Source of the DNA: Amycolatopsis alba DSM 44262
GTDB taxonomy: Bacteria > Actinomycetota > Actinomycetes > Mycobacteriales > Pseudonocardiaceae
Direction of reading: 5' to 3'
Assembly: GCF_000384215.1 (NCBI RefSeq)
Contig: NZ_KB913032.1
Location: 9,385,605-9,449,604, forward strand
Length of the DNA: 64,000 nucleotides
Under the pieces are notes generated by a model. That model saw nothing but the letters and a program-made list of their open reading frames with translations. It was not told where the DNA came from and ran no database searches. This document shows positions 54,215 through 63,101 of the stretch, one piece after another (the stretch's first letter is position 1; each line of letters opens with the position of its first letter). Position numbers and translations under genes: made by a program.

Positions 54215-55780
54215 ATGCCGAGCATCGTGGAAGCACCGATCGTCGCCGTCACCGTCTACCCCCACCATGCCCGGATCACGAGGCGGGCGTCGGCACGCCT
54301 CGACGGGGAAACGCGCTTCGCCTTCGCGGGCCTGCCGTGGAACCTGGACACCGATTCGGTCCGCGTCACCGGTTCCGGTCCGGCGGTCATCGCCGGGGTC
54401 GACGTCGCCGTCGAGCGCCACCCCGCCCCCGCGGACGCTTCCCTGCGCGCGCTGACCGAACGGCGCAAGACCGATCAGGCGGTGGTCGACGAGGTCGCGG
54501 ACGCCGTCTCCGCGGAAACGGCGAAGGTCGATCTGCTGACCGGCCTGGCGACCCGCAGTGGAAAGAGTTTCGCGAAAGCGCTCGCGGCGGGCACGGCGGA
54601 ACCGCCCCGTGTCGCCGAAGTCACCGACGCGCTCGGCGTCCAATTGGCCGAAGCACTGGGGAAGCGACGCGAACTCGGTATCCGCCTCGCCCGGCTCCGT
54701 GACGACCTCAAGGCGCTGGACCGGGACATCGAGGCGAAGCAAGGCACGTCCGAAGTGGACAGCGCGACGGTCACGGTCGAGCTGGAGAGCCAGGAGGACG
54801 GCGCGGAAATCGGCCTCGAACTGTCCTATGTGGTCGCGAACGCCGGCTGGGAACCGGGTTACGACGTCCGCGTGCGCGGGGAAGACGTCGCGGTGACCTG
54901 GTATGGGCGGATCACCCAGCACACCGGCGAGGACTGGCCCGAATGCGAACTGGCCCTGTCCACCGCGCGCCCGGCGAACACCGTGGAGGTGCCCGAGCTC
55001 GAACCGTGGTTCCTCGACCGCGTGCGACCGGTCCAGCCGTTGATGGCGCGCGCCGCGTACGGCAGCGCGTCGCCCGCGGGCGGCGGGATCCCGGAGTCGG
55101 TGGCCATGGCGGCCCCCGCCGCGCCCGCCATGGTGGCGCGGACCGCGTCCGTCGACCAGGGCGCCACCGCGGTCACCTACCGGCCCGGCCGCCCGGTGGC
55201 GGTGCCGTCGGGAGCGCAGGGCCACCGCACGACGCTCGCGCAGCTGGACCTGACCGCGAAACTGGGCTACATCACCGCTCCGGCGGTGTCGCCGGAGGCG
55301 TTCCTGCGGGCGACCGTGGTGAACACCTCGGAGCACACGCTGCGGCCGGGGAAGGCGTCGGTGTTCCACGAAACGGAGTTCGTCGGCACCACGCGGCTCG
55401 ACGTCTGGGCGCCGGGTGAGGAACTCGAACTCGCCCTCGGCGTGGACGACCGGATCCGCGTCGAACGGGAACTCGCGCACCGCACGGCGAGCAAGGCGAC
55501 GCTGTCCGGCGTCCGCAAGCGGGAGGCCGCCTACACCACCACGATCGTCAACCACAGCCCGCGCGAAGCCGTCGTGACCGTGCTGGACCAGGCGCCGGTC
55601 TCCCGTGACGACGCGATCACGGTCCGGGACGTCCGCACGACGCCGGATCCGGTGGAGCGGACCGAGCTGGGCGAGTTCACCTGGCGGCTGACGCTCGCTC
55701 CGAGCGCGAAGGGCGTCGTGACGCTCGGGTACCGGGTGGACGTCGCGAAGGGTGTCGAGCTGTCAGGGTGGCGCGAGTAG
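54215..55780 (+). CDS. DUF4139 protein (mucoidy inhibitor MuiA family)
   Basis: A 521-residue protein with an N-terminal DUF4140 domain (VEAPIVAVTVYPHHARITRRA), a helical coiled-coil-like segment (residues about 75-185) and the C-terminal DUF4139 domain (LELSYVVANAGWEPGYDVRV and TTIVNHSPREAVVTVLDQAPVS). It has no signal peptide. Homologues are named after a mucoidy inhibitor, but no biochemical role is established. GGAGG is only 1 nt before ATG 54215, which is too close to serve it. Confidence 0.85.
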   Translation: MPSIVEAPIVAVTVYPHHARITRRASARLDGETRFAFAGLPWNLDTDSVRVTGSGPAVIAGVDVAVERHPAPADASLRALTERRKTDQAVVDEVADAVSAETAKVDLLTGLATRSGKSFAKALAAGTAEPPRVAEVTDALGVQLAEALGKRRELGIRLARLRDDLKALDRDIEAKQGTSEVDSATVTVELESQEDGAEIGLELSYVVANAGWEPGYDVRVRGEDVAVTWYGRITQHTGEDWPECELALSTARPANTVEVPELEPWFLDRVRPVQPLMARAAYGSASPAGGGIPESVAMAAPAAPAMVARTASVDQGATAVTYRPGRPVAVPSGAQGHRTTLAQLDLTAKLGYITAPAVSPEAFLRATVVNTSEHTLRPGKASVFHETEFVGTTRLDVWAPGEELELALGVDDRIRVERELAHRTASKATLSGVRKREAAYTTTIVNHSPREAVVTVLDQAPVSRDDAITVRDVRTTPDPVERTELGEFTWRLTLAPSAKGVVTLGYRVDVAKGVELSGWRE

Positions 55781-55788
55781 CCGACATG

Positions 55789-55828
55789 CAAGGTCCGTTC
55801 CCCGCGGGTTCGCGGGGAACGGACCTTG
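55789..55828. terminator. Perfect 18-bp bidirectional hairpin
   Basis: CAAGGTCCGTTCCCCGCG (55789-55806) pairs with 55811-55828 around a GGTT loop. It sits exactly between the convergent DUF4139 stop (55780) and CBS stop (55840), so it can end both transcripts. Confidence 0.85.
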
Positions 55829-55839
55829 CCGGACCGGGA

Positions 55840-56271
55840 TCAGCCCTGCGAGATGTACGCCTCCAGCTGTTCCTGGCTCTTCTCCAGCTGCTCCATCCGC
55901 GTCTTCACGACGTCGCCGATGCTCACGATCCCCGCGAGCCTGCCGTCGACCAGGACCGGGACGTGCCGGATGCGGCGTTCGGTCATCAGGACCGAAAGCT
56001 GATCGACCGAATCCTCGGGGGCGCAGCTGGCGACCAGCTTCGTCATGATCGCGGCCACCGATCCGTCGAGCAGCTGGGGTCCGCGTTCGTTCAGCCGGCG
56101 CACCACGTCCCGTTCGGAGACGATCCCGACGATCTCGCCCTCGTCGTCGACGACGACCAGCGCCCCGACGTTGTGCTCCGCGAGTCTTTCGAGCAGTTCG
56201 GTTACGTTCGTCTCCGGCGAGACGGTCGCGACGGCCGCCCCCTTGTTCCGCAACAGATCGGAAATCCGCAT
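55840..56271 (-). CDS. Tandem CBS-domain protein
   Basis: A 143-residue protein consisting of two CBS domains: AVATVSPETNVTELLERLAEHNVGALVVVDDEGEIVGIVSERDVVRR and a second unit around RHVPVLVDGRLAGIVSIGDVVKTR. CBS pairs bind AMP, ATP or SAM and act as energy sensors; stand-alone members resemble the hypoxic response protein Hrp1. A short acidic helix ends the protein. ATG at 56271 has GGAGGAG upstream. Confidence 0.9.
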   Translation of the reverse strand: MRISDLLRNKGAAVATVSPETNVTELLERLAEHNVGALVVVDDEGEIVGIVSERDVVRRLNERGPQLLDGSVAAIMTKLVASCAPEDSVDQLSVLMTERRIRHVPVLVDGRLAGIVSIGDVVKTRMEQLEKSQEQLEAYISQG

Positions 56272-56318
56272 ACGCGCTCCTCCCGGATGGGTGACCTGAG
56301 TCACTCCAGGTTATGGCC

Positions 56319-56801
56319 TCACCGGCGAGCGCGAAAGTCCGGAGAGTCCGATTCGATATCCAGCCTGGTGGCGAGCGCGCGATACGCCTCGATGATCCCC
56401 AGGCCGTAAGGGTCGTCGCCGAGCGCGCCGAGGGTGCCCTGCCCGAGCTCCCAGTGGGTCTTCGCGGACTCGTGATCACCGAGTTTGCGGTAATCCTCGG
56501 CGAGGTTCAGGCGCAGCGAGGGGTAGCAGCCGCGCACGGCGAGAGTCGCGTGGTACTCCTGGGCCCGTTCGTCGGTGAGCAAATCGGCCGCCGCGAGCGC
56601 GCGGAGATCCCAGGCGAGTTCGTCGGCGGGGTCGTCGCAGACGTCGGCCATGTAGTGCGCGAGGGCGCAGCGGTGCAGCGGGTCGCCGTCCTCGCCGATC
56701 CGCTCCCACAAGGCCGCGAACTTCTCGCGCGCGCCCGCCCGGTCACCGGAGATGTGCTGCTGGAGGCCGGTGTTGATCTCGGCCATCACGTCGTCGGTCA
56801 T
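56319..56801 (-). CDS. TPR-like helical hypothetical protein
   Basis: A 160-residue all-helical protein of unknown function with tetratricopeptide-like repeats (EINTGLQQHISGDRAGAREKFAALWER, LRLNLAEDYRKLGDHESAKTHWELG). ATG at 56801 overlaps the stop of the upstream metallopeptidase gene (ATGA), indicating co-translation. It may be a cytosolic partner or regulator; no direct evidence. Confidence 0.8.
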   Translation of the reverse strand: MTDDVMAEINTGLQQHISGDRAGAREKFAALWERIGEDGDPLHRCALAHYMADVCDDPADELAWDLRALAAADLLTDERAQEYHATLAVRGCYPSLRLNLAEDYRKLGDHESAKTHWELGQGTLGALGDDPYGLGIIEAYRALATRLDIESDSPDFRARR

Positions 56802-57730
56802 TTCACGTCCGCGGGCGAAGCCGCCCAGGTGTTGCACGCCGACGTCGTCTTCCCGGAGAACCCGGCTTTCGCCCATTTCAGCTGGTTACGACGGGTGCCG
56901 TGGGTGTCGCTGTCGTCGGCGCGGCCGTAGTCGGCGAGCGCCGCGTCGGCCAGTGACCTGCTGATCGAACCGCGACCGGCGGCGGCCGAGAGGGCGAGCG
57001 CGCCGAAGCAGTTCGCTTGTAGTTCGATGCGGCGGACCAGTTCCTTGTCCGCCGGGGAGTCCTCGTCCGGCGACGACATCTTCTCCGCGGCCGCCGACAG
57101 GATCCCGCTGGAGCGCTGGACGTGGTGCCCGTACTCGTGGGCCATCGTCGCGAGGTGACGGGACCGTTCGAGGCCCGCGTCGCTCAGCATCCACTGCGTC
57201 GGCGCGTAGATCGTGGTGTCGCCGCCGCAGTAGTAGGCGACGGCCTCGTCCTCGCTCGGCGCTTTGCCGCAGGCACTGCTCTCGGGCAGCGTCACCTGCA
57301 CGGTCACCGTCGACGCGGGCTCGTTCGCCTGGTCCAGGGCTGGTTTCCAGGCCTCGGCGAGACAGGCGGCGAAGGTCTTGTAGTAGGTCTCCAGCTTCGC
57401 GGGGTCACGGCTGATCGCCGGCAGGCGGCAGGCGACCGCGCCGAGGGCGATCCCCTCGGCCAGCAGCGGGTTCGTCTCCAGTTCCCGCACCTCCTTGGGC
57501 GCGGGTTTCGCGGTCCCCGCCGGACCCTTGGCCCCTTCCGAGGTGAGCGCGCCGGACGCGGGGAAGGCTTGACCGTCGATCTTCCGGGGTCCGCCCGCCA
57601 TCGCCATCCCGGTGGTGGTCAAGGCGGCGACGATAAGCAGGCCGACCACCGCGGTACCGGTGCTGCGGGGGCTTTCAGGACGAGGCGGCGCGGGCGCGAA
57701 CGGTCCGGGTACCTCGTCGGTGCCGGTCAT
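56798..57730 (-). CDS. Membrane-anchored neutral zinc metallopeptidase (YpfJ-like)
   Basis: A 310-residue protein with a Pro-rich cytoplasmic N-terminus, one transmembrane helix (TGTAVVGLLIVAALTTTGMAMAGG, residues about 25-48) and an extracytoplasmic peptidase domain. The zinc site is ATMAHEYGHHVQ (HExxH), with a downstream Glu in RIELQANCFGALAL. The substrate is unknown. ATG at 57730 with GGGGGA upstream is used; a TTG at 57742 is less likely. Confidence 0.88.
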   Translation of the reverse strand: MTGTDEVPGPFAPAPPRPESPRSTGTAVVGLLIVAALTTTGMAMAGGPRKIDGQAFPASGALTSEGAKGPAGTAKPAPKEVRELETNPLLAEGIALGAVACRLPAISRDPAKLETYYKTFAACLAEAWKPALDQANEPASTVTVQVTLPESSACGKAPSEDEAVAYYCGGDTTIYAPTQWMLSDAGLERSRHLATMAHEYGHHVQRSSGILSAAAEKMSSPDEDSPADKELVRRIELQANCFGALALSAAAGRGSISRSLADAALADYGRADDSDTHGTRRNQLKWAKAGFSGKTTSACNTWAASPADVK

Positions 57731-57848
57731 GGTGTCCCCCAAACGTGCGAACTCTCAGCATACGGAGGAGGGCGGGGTCAGGCGAAGACACGCGCCGAAA
57801 ACGGGCACCTGGTGGCGCCGGGACGGAAACCCCGGCGAGACTGTCGGC

Positions 57849-59855
57849 ATGAACGACGAGGACCCGTACCTGTGGTTGGAAGACGTGACCGGCGAAAAGG
57901 CGCTGGACTGGGTGCGAGCCCGTAACGCCGAGGCGCTGGCGGAACTGTCCGGCGGCGAGCGGTTCGCCGGGATCCGCGACGAGGTCCGCGAGGTCCTCGA
58001 CGCCGACGACCGGATCCCGTACATCCGGCGCCGCGGCGAATACCTGTACAACTTCTGGCAGGACTCGGCCAATCCCCGCGGCCTGTGGCGCCGCACCACT
58101 CTCGAGCAGTACCGGCGCGACAAGCCGGAGTGGGAACTCCTGCTCGACGTCGACGCGCTGGCCGAGGCCGACGGCGAGAACTGGGTGTGGCAGGGCGCGG
58201 CCGTCCTCCGGCCGGGCTATCACCGCGCGCTGGTCGAACTGTCGCGTGGTGGCGCCGACGCGACCGTGGTGCGCGAGTACGACCTCGACGAACGCCGTTT
58301 CGTCGAAGACGGGTTCTTCGTGCCCGAAGCCAAGACCCGGATCGGCTGGATCGACCGCGACCGTGTCTACATCGGAACCGACTTCGGCACCGGGACACTG
58401 ACCAGTTCTGGCTATCCGAGGCTGGCGAAGGAATGGCGGCGCGGCACCCCGCTCGAAGAGGCGACGGTGGTCTTCGAGGGCAAACCGGACGACGTCTCGG
58501 TCTCCGCCCACCACGACCCGACCGAGGGCTGGGAGCGCGACTTCGTCTACCGGTCGATCGACTTCTACCGGACGGAACGGTATCTCCGGACGGCTGACGG
58601 ACTGGAGCGGATCCAGGTCCCCGAAGACGCGCAGACATCCTCGCACCGCGAATGGCTGCTGATCCGGCTCCGTTCGGAATGGACCGTCGAAGGCACGACC
58701 TACCCCGCCGGCACCTTGCTCGCCTCCGGGTTCGACGCGTTCATGGCGGGCGAGCGGACCTTCACGACCCTCTTCACCCCGGACGCGCACACGTCGCTGG
58801 AGTACTGGGTGTGGACGCACAACCACCTGCTGCTCTCGACGCTGTCCGACGTCCGGACCGAACTACGGGTGCTCACGCCTTCGGACGGCTGGGCCTCTCA
58901 GCCGCTCGCCGGCGCCCCCGAACTGGGCACGGCGCAGATCACCGGAACCGACCCCGACGTCAGCGACGAATACCTGCTCGACTCCAGCGGCTACACCGAG
59001 CCGTCGACGCTGAAGTACGGACATATCGGCGAAGACGTCGAAGTCCTCAAGCGCGCTCCGTCGTTCTTCGACAGCGAAGGCATGACGGTCTCGCAGTACT
59101 TCGCGACCTCCGAAGACGGCACGAAGATCCCGTACTTCGTCGTACGCCCCTCCGGCGCCGAAGGAGGGCCGACGCTGCTGACCGGGTACGGCGGCTTCGA
59201 AGTCTCGCTGACCCCCGGCTACAGCGGCGTGATCGGCCGCGGCTGGCTGTCACGCGGCGGCACCTACGTCGTCGCGAACATCCGCGGCGGCGGGGAATAC
59301 GGGCCGGACTGGCACACCTCGGTGACCAAAGCCAAGCGATACAAGGTCTATGAGGACTTCTCGGCCGTCGCCGCCGACCTCGTCGAGCGCGGCATCAGCG
59401 AGCCGTCCCGCCTCGGCATCCAGGGCGGCAGCAACGGCGGGCTGCTGATGGGCGTCATGCTCACGCGCTATCCGCACCTGTTCGGCGCGATCGTGAGCCA
59501 GGTGCCGCTGCTGGACATGAAGCGCTACCACAAGCTCCTCGCGGGGGCGTCGTGGATGGCCGAGTACGGCGACCCCGACGACCCGGCGGAATGGGACTTC
59601 ATCGGGAAGTACTCGCCGTATCAGAACGTCCGGAGCGAGGCCGGGTATCCGCCGGTCCTGTTCGTCACCTCCACCAGGGACGACCGGGTGCATCCCGCGC
59701 ACGCGCGCAAGATGGTCGCGCGGCTGCTGGAGCAGGGTCACGACGTGCGCTACCACGAGAACATCGAGGGCGGGCACGGCGCGGCGGCCGACAACGAGCA
59801 GCTGGCGTTCAAATGGGCGCTGATGCTGGAATTCCTGTGGGAGAAGCTCGCCTGA
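57849..59855 (+). CDS. Prolyl oligopeptidase (S9A)
   Basis: A 668-residue cytosolic serine peptidase: an N-terminal seven-bladed beta-propeller and a C-terminal alpha/beta hydrolase domain. The triad is Ser528 in GGSNGG, Asp611 in TRDDRVHP and His643 in GGHGAA. The N-terminus (DPYLWLEDVTGEKALDWVRARN) is typical of the family. It cuts short peptides after Pro. ATG at 57849 begins the conserved region; a frame open upstream is not used. It is followed by a terminator hairpin. Confidence 0.92.
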   Translation: MNDEDPYLWLEDVTGEKALDWVRARNAEALAELSGGERFAGIRDEVREVLDADDRIPYIRRRGEYLYNFWQDSANPRGLWRRTTLEQYRRDKPEWELLLDVDALAEADGENWVWQGAAVLRPGYHRALVELSRGGADATVVREYDLDERRFVEDGFFVPEAKTRIGWIDRDRVYIGTDFGTGTLTSSGYPRLAKEWRRGTPLEEATVVFEGKPDDVSVSAHHDPTEGWERDFVYRSIDFYRTERYLRTADGLERIQVPEDAQTSSHREWLLIRLRSEWTVEGTTYPAGTLLASGFDAFMAGERTFTTLFTPDAHTSLEYWVWTHNHLLLSTLSDVRTELRVLTPSDGWASQPLAGAPELGTAQITGTDPDVSDEYLLDSSGYTEPSTLKYGHIGEDVEVLKRAPSFFDSEGMTVSQYFATSEDGTKIPYFVVRPSGAEGGPTLLTGYGGFEVSLTPGYSGVIGRGWLSRGGTYVVANIRGGGEYGPDWHTSVTKAKRYKVYEDFSAVAADLVERGISEPSRLGIQGGSNGGLLMGVMLTRYPHLFGAIVSQVPLLDMKRYHKLLAGASWMAEYGDPDDPAEWDFIGKYSPYQNVRSEAGYPPVLFVTSTRDDRVHPAHARKMVARLLEQGHDVRYHENIEGGHGAAADNEQLAFKWALMLEFLWEKLA

Positions 59856-59859
59856 CCGT

Positions 59860-59897
59860 CCGGGGAAGGGGGCTACCCCGGAAGCCCCCTTCCCCGG
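59860..59897. terminator. 15-bp bidirectional hairpin
   Basis: CCGGGGAAGGGGGCT (59860-59874) pairs with 59883-59897 around an 8-nt loop. It lies between the convergent prolyl oligopeptidase stop (59855) and SMR stop (59904). Confidence 0.82.
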
Positions 59898-59903
59898 CCC
59901 GGC

Positions 59904-60218
59904 TCACTCCGCCACCTTCGCCAGCACCACCCCTCCCACGATCAGTGCCATCGCGGCGAACCGCCCGAAGCTGAGCGGGTCCTTGTGGATCACGATGCCG
60001 AAGACGATCGCGCCCACCGCGCCGATGCCGGTGAACACGGCGTACGCGGTTCCCACCGGGAGGGTGTCCATCGCCTTCGACAGCAGGTAGACCGCCGCGA
60101 CGCCGAGCACGAAGCACAGCACGGTCGGCCAGAACCGGGTGAAGTTCTCCGTCGGTTTGATGCTCTGCGACCAGGCGACCTCGACGACTCCGGCGGCCAG
60201 CAGGATTCCCCAGCCCAT
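59904..60218 (-). CDS. gdx: SMR-family exporter, guanidinium (Gdx/SugE) type
   Basis: A 104-residue four-helix small multidrug resistance protein. The essential Glu is in GVVEVAWSQSIK (Glu13), and KPTENFTRFWPT and DTLPVGTAYAVFTGIGAVGA match the SugE/Gdx subgroup rather than EmrE. Gdx exports guanidinium in exchange for protons. No riboswitch is possible directly upstream, because the ATG at 60218 overlaps the azoreductase stop. Drug export cannot be excluded. Confidence 0.87.
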   Translation of the reverse strand: MGWGILLAAGVVEVAWSQSIKPTENFTRFWPTVLCFVLGVAAVYLLSKAMDTLPVGTAYAVFTGIGAVGAIVFGIVIHKDPLSFGRFAAMALIVGGVVLAKVAE

Positions 60219-60874
60219 CAGGCTCCCTTTCCGTTCGCGGCCAGCTTTTCAGCTGCCAGAAGCGCCTCTTCGCGTGACGCGATCCGATCGGGGTCGCGCG
60301 GGCCCAGCCGCGGGTCGACGAGCGCGTTCGTGAGCTCGGAATGCAGGAACGTGACGTCGCGGACGTCGTAATGCCCGGCGAAGAAGTCGCGCAGGTAGCG
60401 CTCGTGATGGTCGACAGGCTCCCGCGGCGTCCCCGGCAAGTACGTGCCGCCGCGCGCTCCCGCGACCACGAAAGCCTTGCCCGCCAAGGACATCTTCGGG
60501 AACGTCACCTGGTCGATCCACAGCTTGAGCGTCGCGGGGATCGAGAAGTTGTACATCGGCGCCCCGATCAGCACGACGTCGGCGGCGAGCAGTTCGGCCA
60601 GCAGCGGCTCGATGACCGCCCAGGCCTCGCGCTGTTCCGGCGTCTTCACCACCGAGGCGTAGCCGTCCGGATCGGTGATCCCGGCGGCGAGGAGGGCGTC
60701 GCAGATCTCGGTCCAGGCCTGGCCGATCGGCGGTACCGGAGCGGCGGCCACGTCGCGGTAGGTGTAGCCCGCGCCGGGACGCGCAGCACGCCAGACGTCG
60801 GCGAAGCGAGCGCTCAGCTCACGGGAGAAGGACGCGCTGCGGGCGCTGGAGTCGAGGTGGAGAAGGTGGCTCAT
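60218..60874 (-). CDS. azoR: FMN-dependent NADH-azoreductase
   Basis: A 218-residue flavodoxin-fold quinone/azo reductase. LHLDSSARSASFSRELSARF binds FMN phosphate, APMYNFSIPATLKLWIDQV and GARGGTY complete the flavin site. It reduces quinones or azo compounds with NADH, which protects against electrophiles. ATG at 60874. It forms a two-gene operon with the SMR exporter and diverges from a TetR gene, so it is probably induced by the compounds it detoxifies. Confidence 0.92.
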   Translation of the reverse strand: MSHLLHLDSSARSASFSRELSARFADVWRAARPGAGYTYRDVAAAPVPPIGQAWTEICDALLAAGITDPDGYASVVKTPEQREAWAVIEPLLAELLAADVVLIGAPMYNFSIPATLKLWIDQVTFPKMSLAGKAFVVAGARGGTYLPGTPREPVDHHERYLRDFFAGHYDVRDVTFLHSELTNALVDPRLGPRDPDRIASREEALLAAEKLAANGKGA

Positions 60875-60893
60875 CGGGGCCTCCCGGATCAGG

Positions 60894-60936
60894 AAGTGGA
60901 CACGGCGTCCACTTGCTTCGCCGGGTACAAGTGGAC
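60894..60936. promoter_or_regulatory. TetR operator with an extra half-site, azoR-tetR divergent promoter
   Basis: AAGTGGAC (60894-60901) and GTCCACTT (60907-60914) form a perfect 21-bp palindrome with a 5-bp centre. A third half-site, AAGTGGAC, is at 60929-60936. The palindrome is 20 bp from the azoR start; the extra half-site is 31 bp from the tetR start. Confidence 0.72.
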
Positions 60937-60955
60937 GACCCGTCCGGATATTCCC

Positions 60956-60961
60956 TAGGCT
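60956..60961 (+). promoter_or_regulatory. Probable -10 element, leaderless tetR transcript
   Basis: TAGGCT ends 6 nt before the ATG at 60968, so the transcription start is at or near the start codon. The half-site at 60929-60936 would overlap the -35 region. Confidence 0.45.
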
Positions 60962-60967
60962 GCGGAC

Positions 60968-61555
60968 ATGCCGACGGAAGATCTGCTCGCGAACGGCCCT
61001 GGACGGGAACGCTCGGACGCCGCCCGTAACCGCGCGAAGATCCTGAAGGCCGCCGAAGAGCTCTTCGCCGCACGTCCGGCGGCGGAGGTCACCATGGAGG
61101 ACATCGCCAAAGCCGCCGGGGTGGGTCGCGCCACGCTGTACCGCCGCTATCCGGACCGCTCGGCGATCGCCGTCGCCCTGCTGGACGAACACGAGCGGGA
61201 ACTGCAGGAGCGGCTGCTCACCGGCCCTCCCCCGCTGGGCCCCGGAGCGTCACCTGCCGAGCGGCTGGCGGCGTTCTACGCGGCGATGGCCGGCCTGCTC
61301 GCCCGGCACGCGCATCTCGTCCTCGGCACCGAGGTCGGGCACTCACGGTTCACCACCGGCCCGTACCGGTTGTGGCGCACCCATGTCCGGTTCCTCGCCG
61401 AGCAGGCGGGCGCGAAGGATCCGGACGCGCTCGCCGACATCCTGCTGGCGCCACTCGCCCCGGAAGTCTTCCTCTACCAGACGGGTGAACTCGGCCTGAG
61501 CGCCGAACGGATCACCGACGCACTGAGCGAGCAGGCGCGGCGAGCGTTGTCCTGA
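60968..61555 (+). CDS. TetR-family regulator of the azoR-gdx pair
   Basis: A 195-residue repressor. The helix-turn-helix is AEVTMEDIAKAAGVGRATLYRRYPDRSAIA; the N-terminus RSDAARNRAKILKAAEELFA is typical. It is divergent from azoR across a palindromic operator, so it most likely represses azoR-gdx and itself. ATG at 60968 has no ribosome site and probably starts a leaderless message. The ligand is unknown, perhaps a quinone or azo compound. Confidence 0.88.
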   Translation: MPTEDLLANGPGRERSDAARNRAKILKAAEELFAARPAAEVTMEDIAKAAGVGRATLYRRYPDRSAIAVALLDEHERELQERLLTGPPPLGPGASPAERLAAFYAAMAGLLARHAHLVLGTEVGHSRFTTGPYRLWRTHVRFLAEQAGAKDPDALADILLAPLAPEVFLYQTGELGLSAERITDALSEQARRALS

Positions 61556-61655
61556 TCAGCGGGCGACGAGCTTCATCACGGCCTGCCAGTGCTCACGTCG
61601 CGCGGCGCCCGCCCTCGCCCGCGACGCAACCGCCTGATCGCTAGGATTCCCGGCG

Positions 61656-62705
61656 ATGCAAGGTGAGGCGAAACTGGAGCAGCGCGTCGTGGAGACGGCG
61701 GAAAAGCTGCTGTCCAAACGGAAATCGGTGACCGCGCTCGACGTCCTGACCGGGATCGGCTGGCTGACGGACAACGTCGTCGACGCCTGGCACCGCGGCC
61801 GGGTCCCCGTGCTGACAGCGGCGCTGTCGGTGCCCCCGGAGAAGCTGACCTTCGCCCTGAACGCGCTTCAACGCTGGGCGAAGGGAAAGGCCCTCGAAAG
61901 CACGGAGATCGAGCACGTCGGGGCGACCCGCGACCGAGCCCCGCTGAAAGCCACGTCGGGCGAGCTGGTCGGACTCGAACCTCTGTTCAAGACGCAGTGG
62001 ATCATGCCGGGACTGTCCGACGCCAAACGGGCGCAAGTCGTCGCCCGGCAGAAGAAGGCGCCGGATCTCGTCGTGTCCGTGGCGCTGAAGGACTGGATCT
62101 GCGCCGACTGCGGCGGTACCGGTGACTTGTTCTTCCTGGAGAACGAGAAGCCGCACTGCCTCGACTGCGCCGACCTCGGACACCTGGTCTTCCTGCCTTC
62201 GGGCGACACCGCGCTGACCCGGCGCGCGAAGAAGGCGAGCCGGCTTTCCGCCGTCGTCACCCGGTTCAACCGGTCACGGAAACGCAGTGAGCGGCAAGGA
62301 CTCCTGGTCGAGGACGCGGCGTTGCGCAGCGCCGAGGACCAATGCCTCGCCGACGAAGACGTCCGGGAACGGCGCCGCGGCCGTGATCGCGAGCGGCGCG
62401 CGCAGGAAGACGTCGAGTTCACCGGCCGGTTCTTCACCGCGATCACCGAGATGTTCCCCGGCTGCCCGCCGGAGCGAGCGCGCGCCATCGCCGAACACGC
62501 GGGCCTGCGCGGCAGCGGCCGGGTGGGCCGGTCCGCCGCCGGACGGGAACTGGCCGAACGGGCGGTGTTCCTCGCCGTCGTCGCCTCGATCCGGCACCTC
62601 GACACCGACTACGACGACCTCCTCATGGCGGGTGTGGAGCGGCAGGCCGCCCGCGACAGGATCCATCCCGCCATCGAAGCCGTGCTCGATCGCTGGCGTT
62701 CCTGA
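61656..62705 (+). CDS. DUF2293 protein with zinc-ribbon
   Basis: A 349-residue cytosolic protein. A four-Cys zinc ribbon (CADCGGTGDLFF then CLDC) lies near residues 148-170, and the DUF2293 domain is at the C-terminus (FTGRFFTAITEMFPGCPPERARAIAEHA). The middle is very basic, which suggests nucleic-acid binding; that is inference. TAGGAT at 61642-61647 ends 8 nt before ATG 61656, so the transcript may be leaderless. The 100 nt before it carry no gene. Confidence 0.83.
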   Translation: MQGEAKLEQRVVETAEKLLSKRKSVTALDVLTGIGWLTDNVVDAWHRGRVPVLTAALSVPPEKLTFALNALQRWAKGKALESTEIEHVGATRDRAPLKATSGELVGLEPLFKTQWIMPGLSDAKRAQVVARQKKAPDLVVSVALKDWICADCGGTGDLFFLENEKPHCLDCADLGHLVFLPSGDTALTRRAKKASRLSAVVTRFNRSRKRSERQGLLVEDAALRSAEDQCLADEDVRERRRGRDRERRAQEDVEFTGRFFTAITEMFPGCPPERARAIAEHAGLRGSGRVGRSAAGRELAERAVFLAVVASIRHLDTDYDDLLMAGVERQAARDRIHPAIEAVLDRWRS

Positions 62706-62744
62706 GCGCTGTCACGTTCCAGGCGCGGACCTCGTCCGGGAAGC

Positions 62745-63101
62745 ATGAACTCCGCCTACCTCACCGTGGCCATCGTGACGATCGTGATCAACGCAGGGAT
62801 CGCCGCCGCCGACTTCGCGCGGGTGCCGTTCGTGCTCAAGAACTCCGCCGAAGTCGACGTGCCCCCGTCCTGGATTCCGCCGCTGGCGTCCTTGAAGGCG
62901 GCCGGTGCGGGCGGGCTGCTGCTCGGTCTGCTCGGGATGCCGTTCGTCGGGACCGCGGCGGCCGCCGGGCTCGTGCTGTTCTACATCGGCGCCGTCATCA
63001 CCCACGTGCGCGCCCGCGTCCTCTACAACATCGCCTTCCCCGGCGGCTTTCTCGCGCTGGCCGTGGCGACCTTCGTCCTCGATCTCGCTCAGGCCAGGTA
63101 G
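62745..63101 (+). CDS. DoxX-like small membrane protein
   Basis: A 118-residue protein with four predicted transmembrane helices (residues about 4-24, 45-65, 68-88 and 94-115), in the style of the DoxX/DUF4870-like small membrane families. KNSAEVDVPPSWIPPLASLKAAGAGGLLLG is the conserved loop in outline. Function is unknown; DoxX relatives associate with thiol and redox enzymes. Its last 13 nt overlap the convergent P-loop gene. Confidence 0.78.
   Translation: MNSAYLTVAIVTIVINAGIAAADFARVPFVLKNSAEVDVPPSWIPPLASLKAAGAGGLLLGLLGMPFVGTAAAAGLVLFYIGAVITHVRARVLYNIAFPGGFLALAVATFVLDLAQAR

Noticed and set aside
60219..60300. Guanidine riboswitch controlling the SMR exporter
   Set aside because: The sequence directly upstream is azoR coding sequence overlapping the exporter start, so there is no room for a leader RNA.
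61556..61655. Short minus-strand protein in the gap before the DUF2293 gene
   Set aside because: The frame is mostly the antisense of the DUF2293 start, with no ribosome site or homology.
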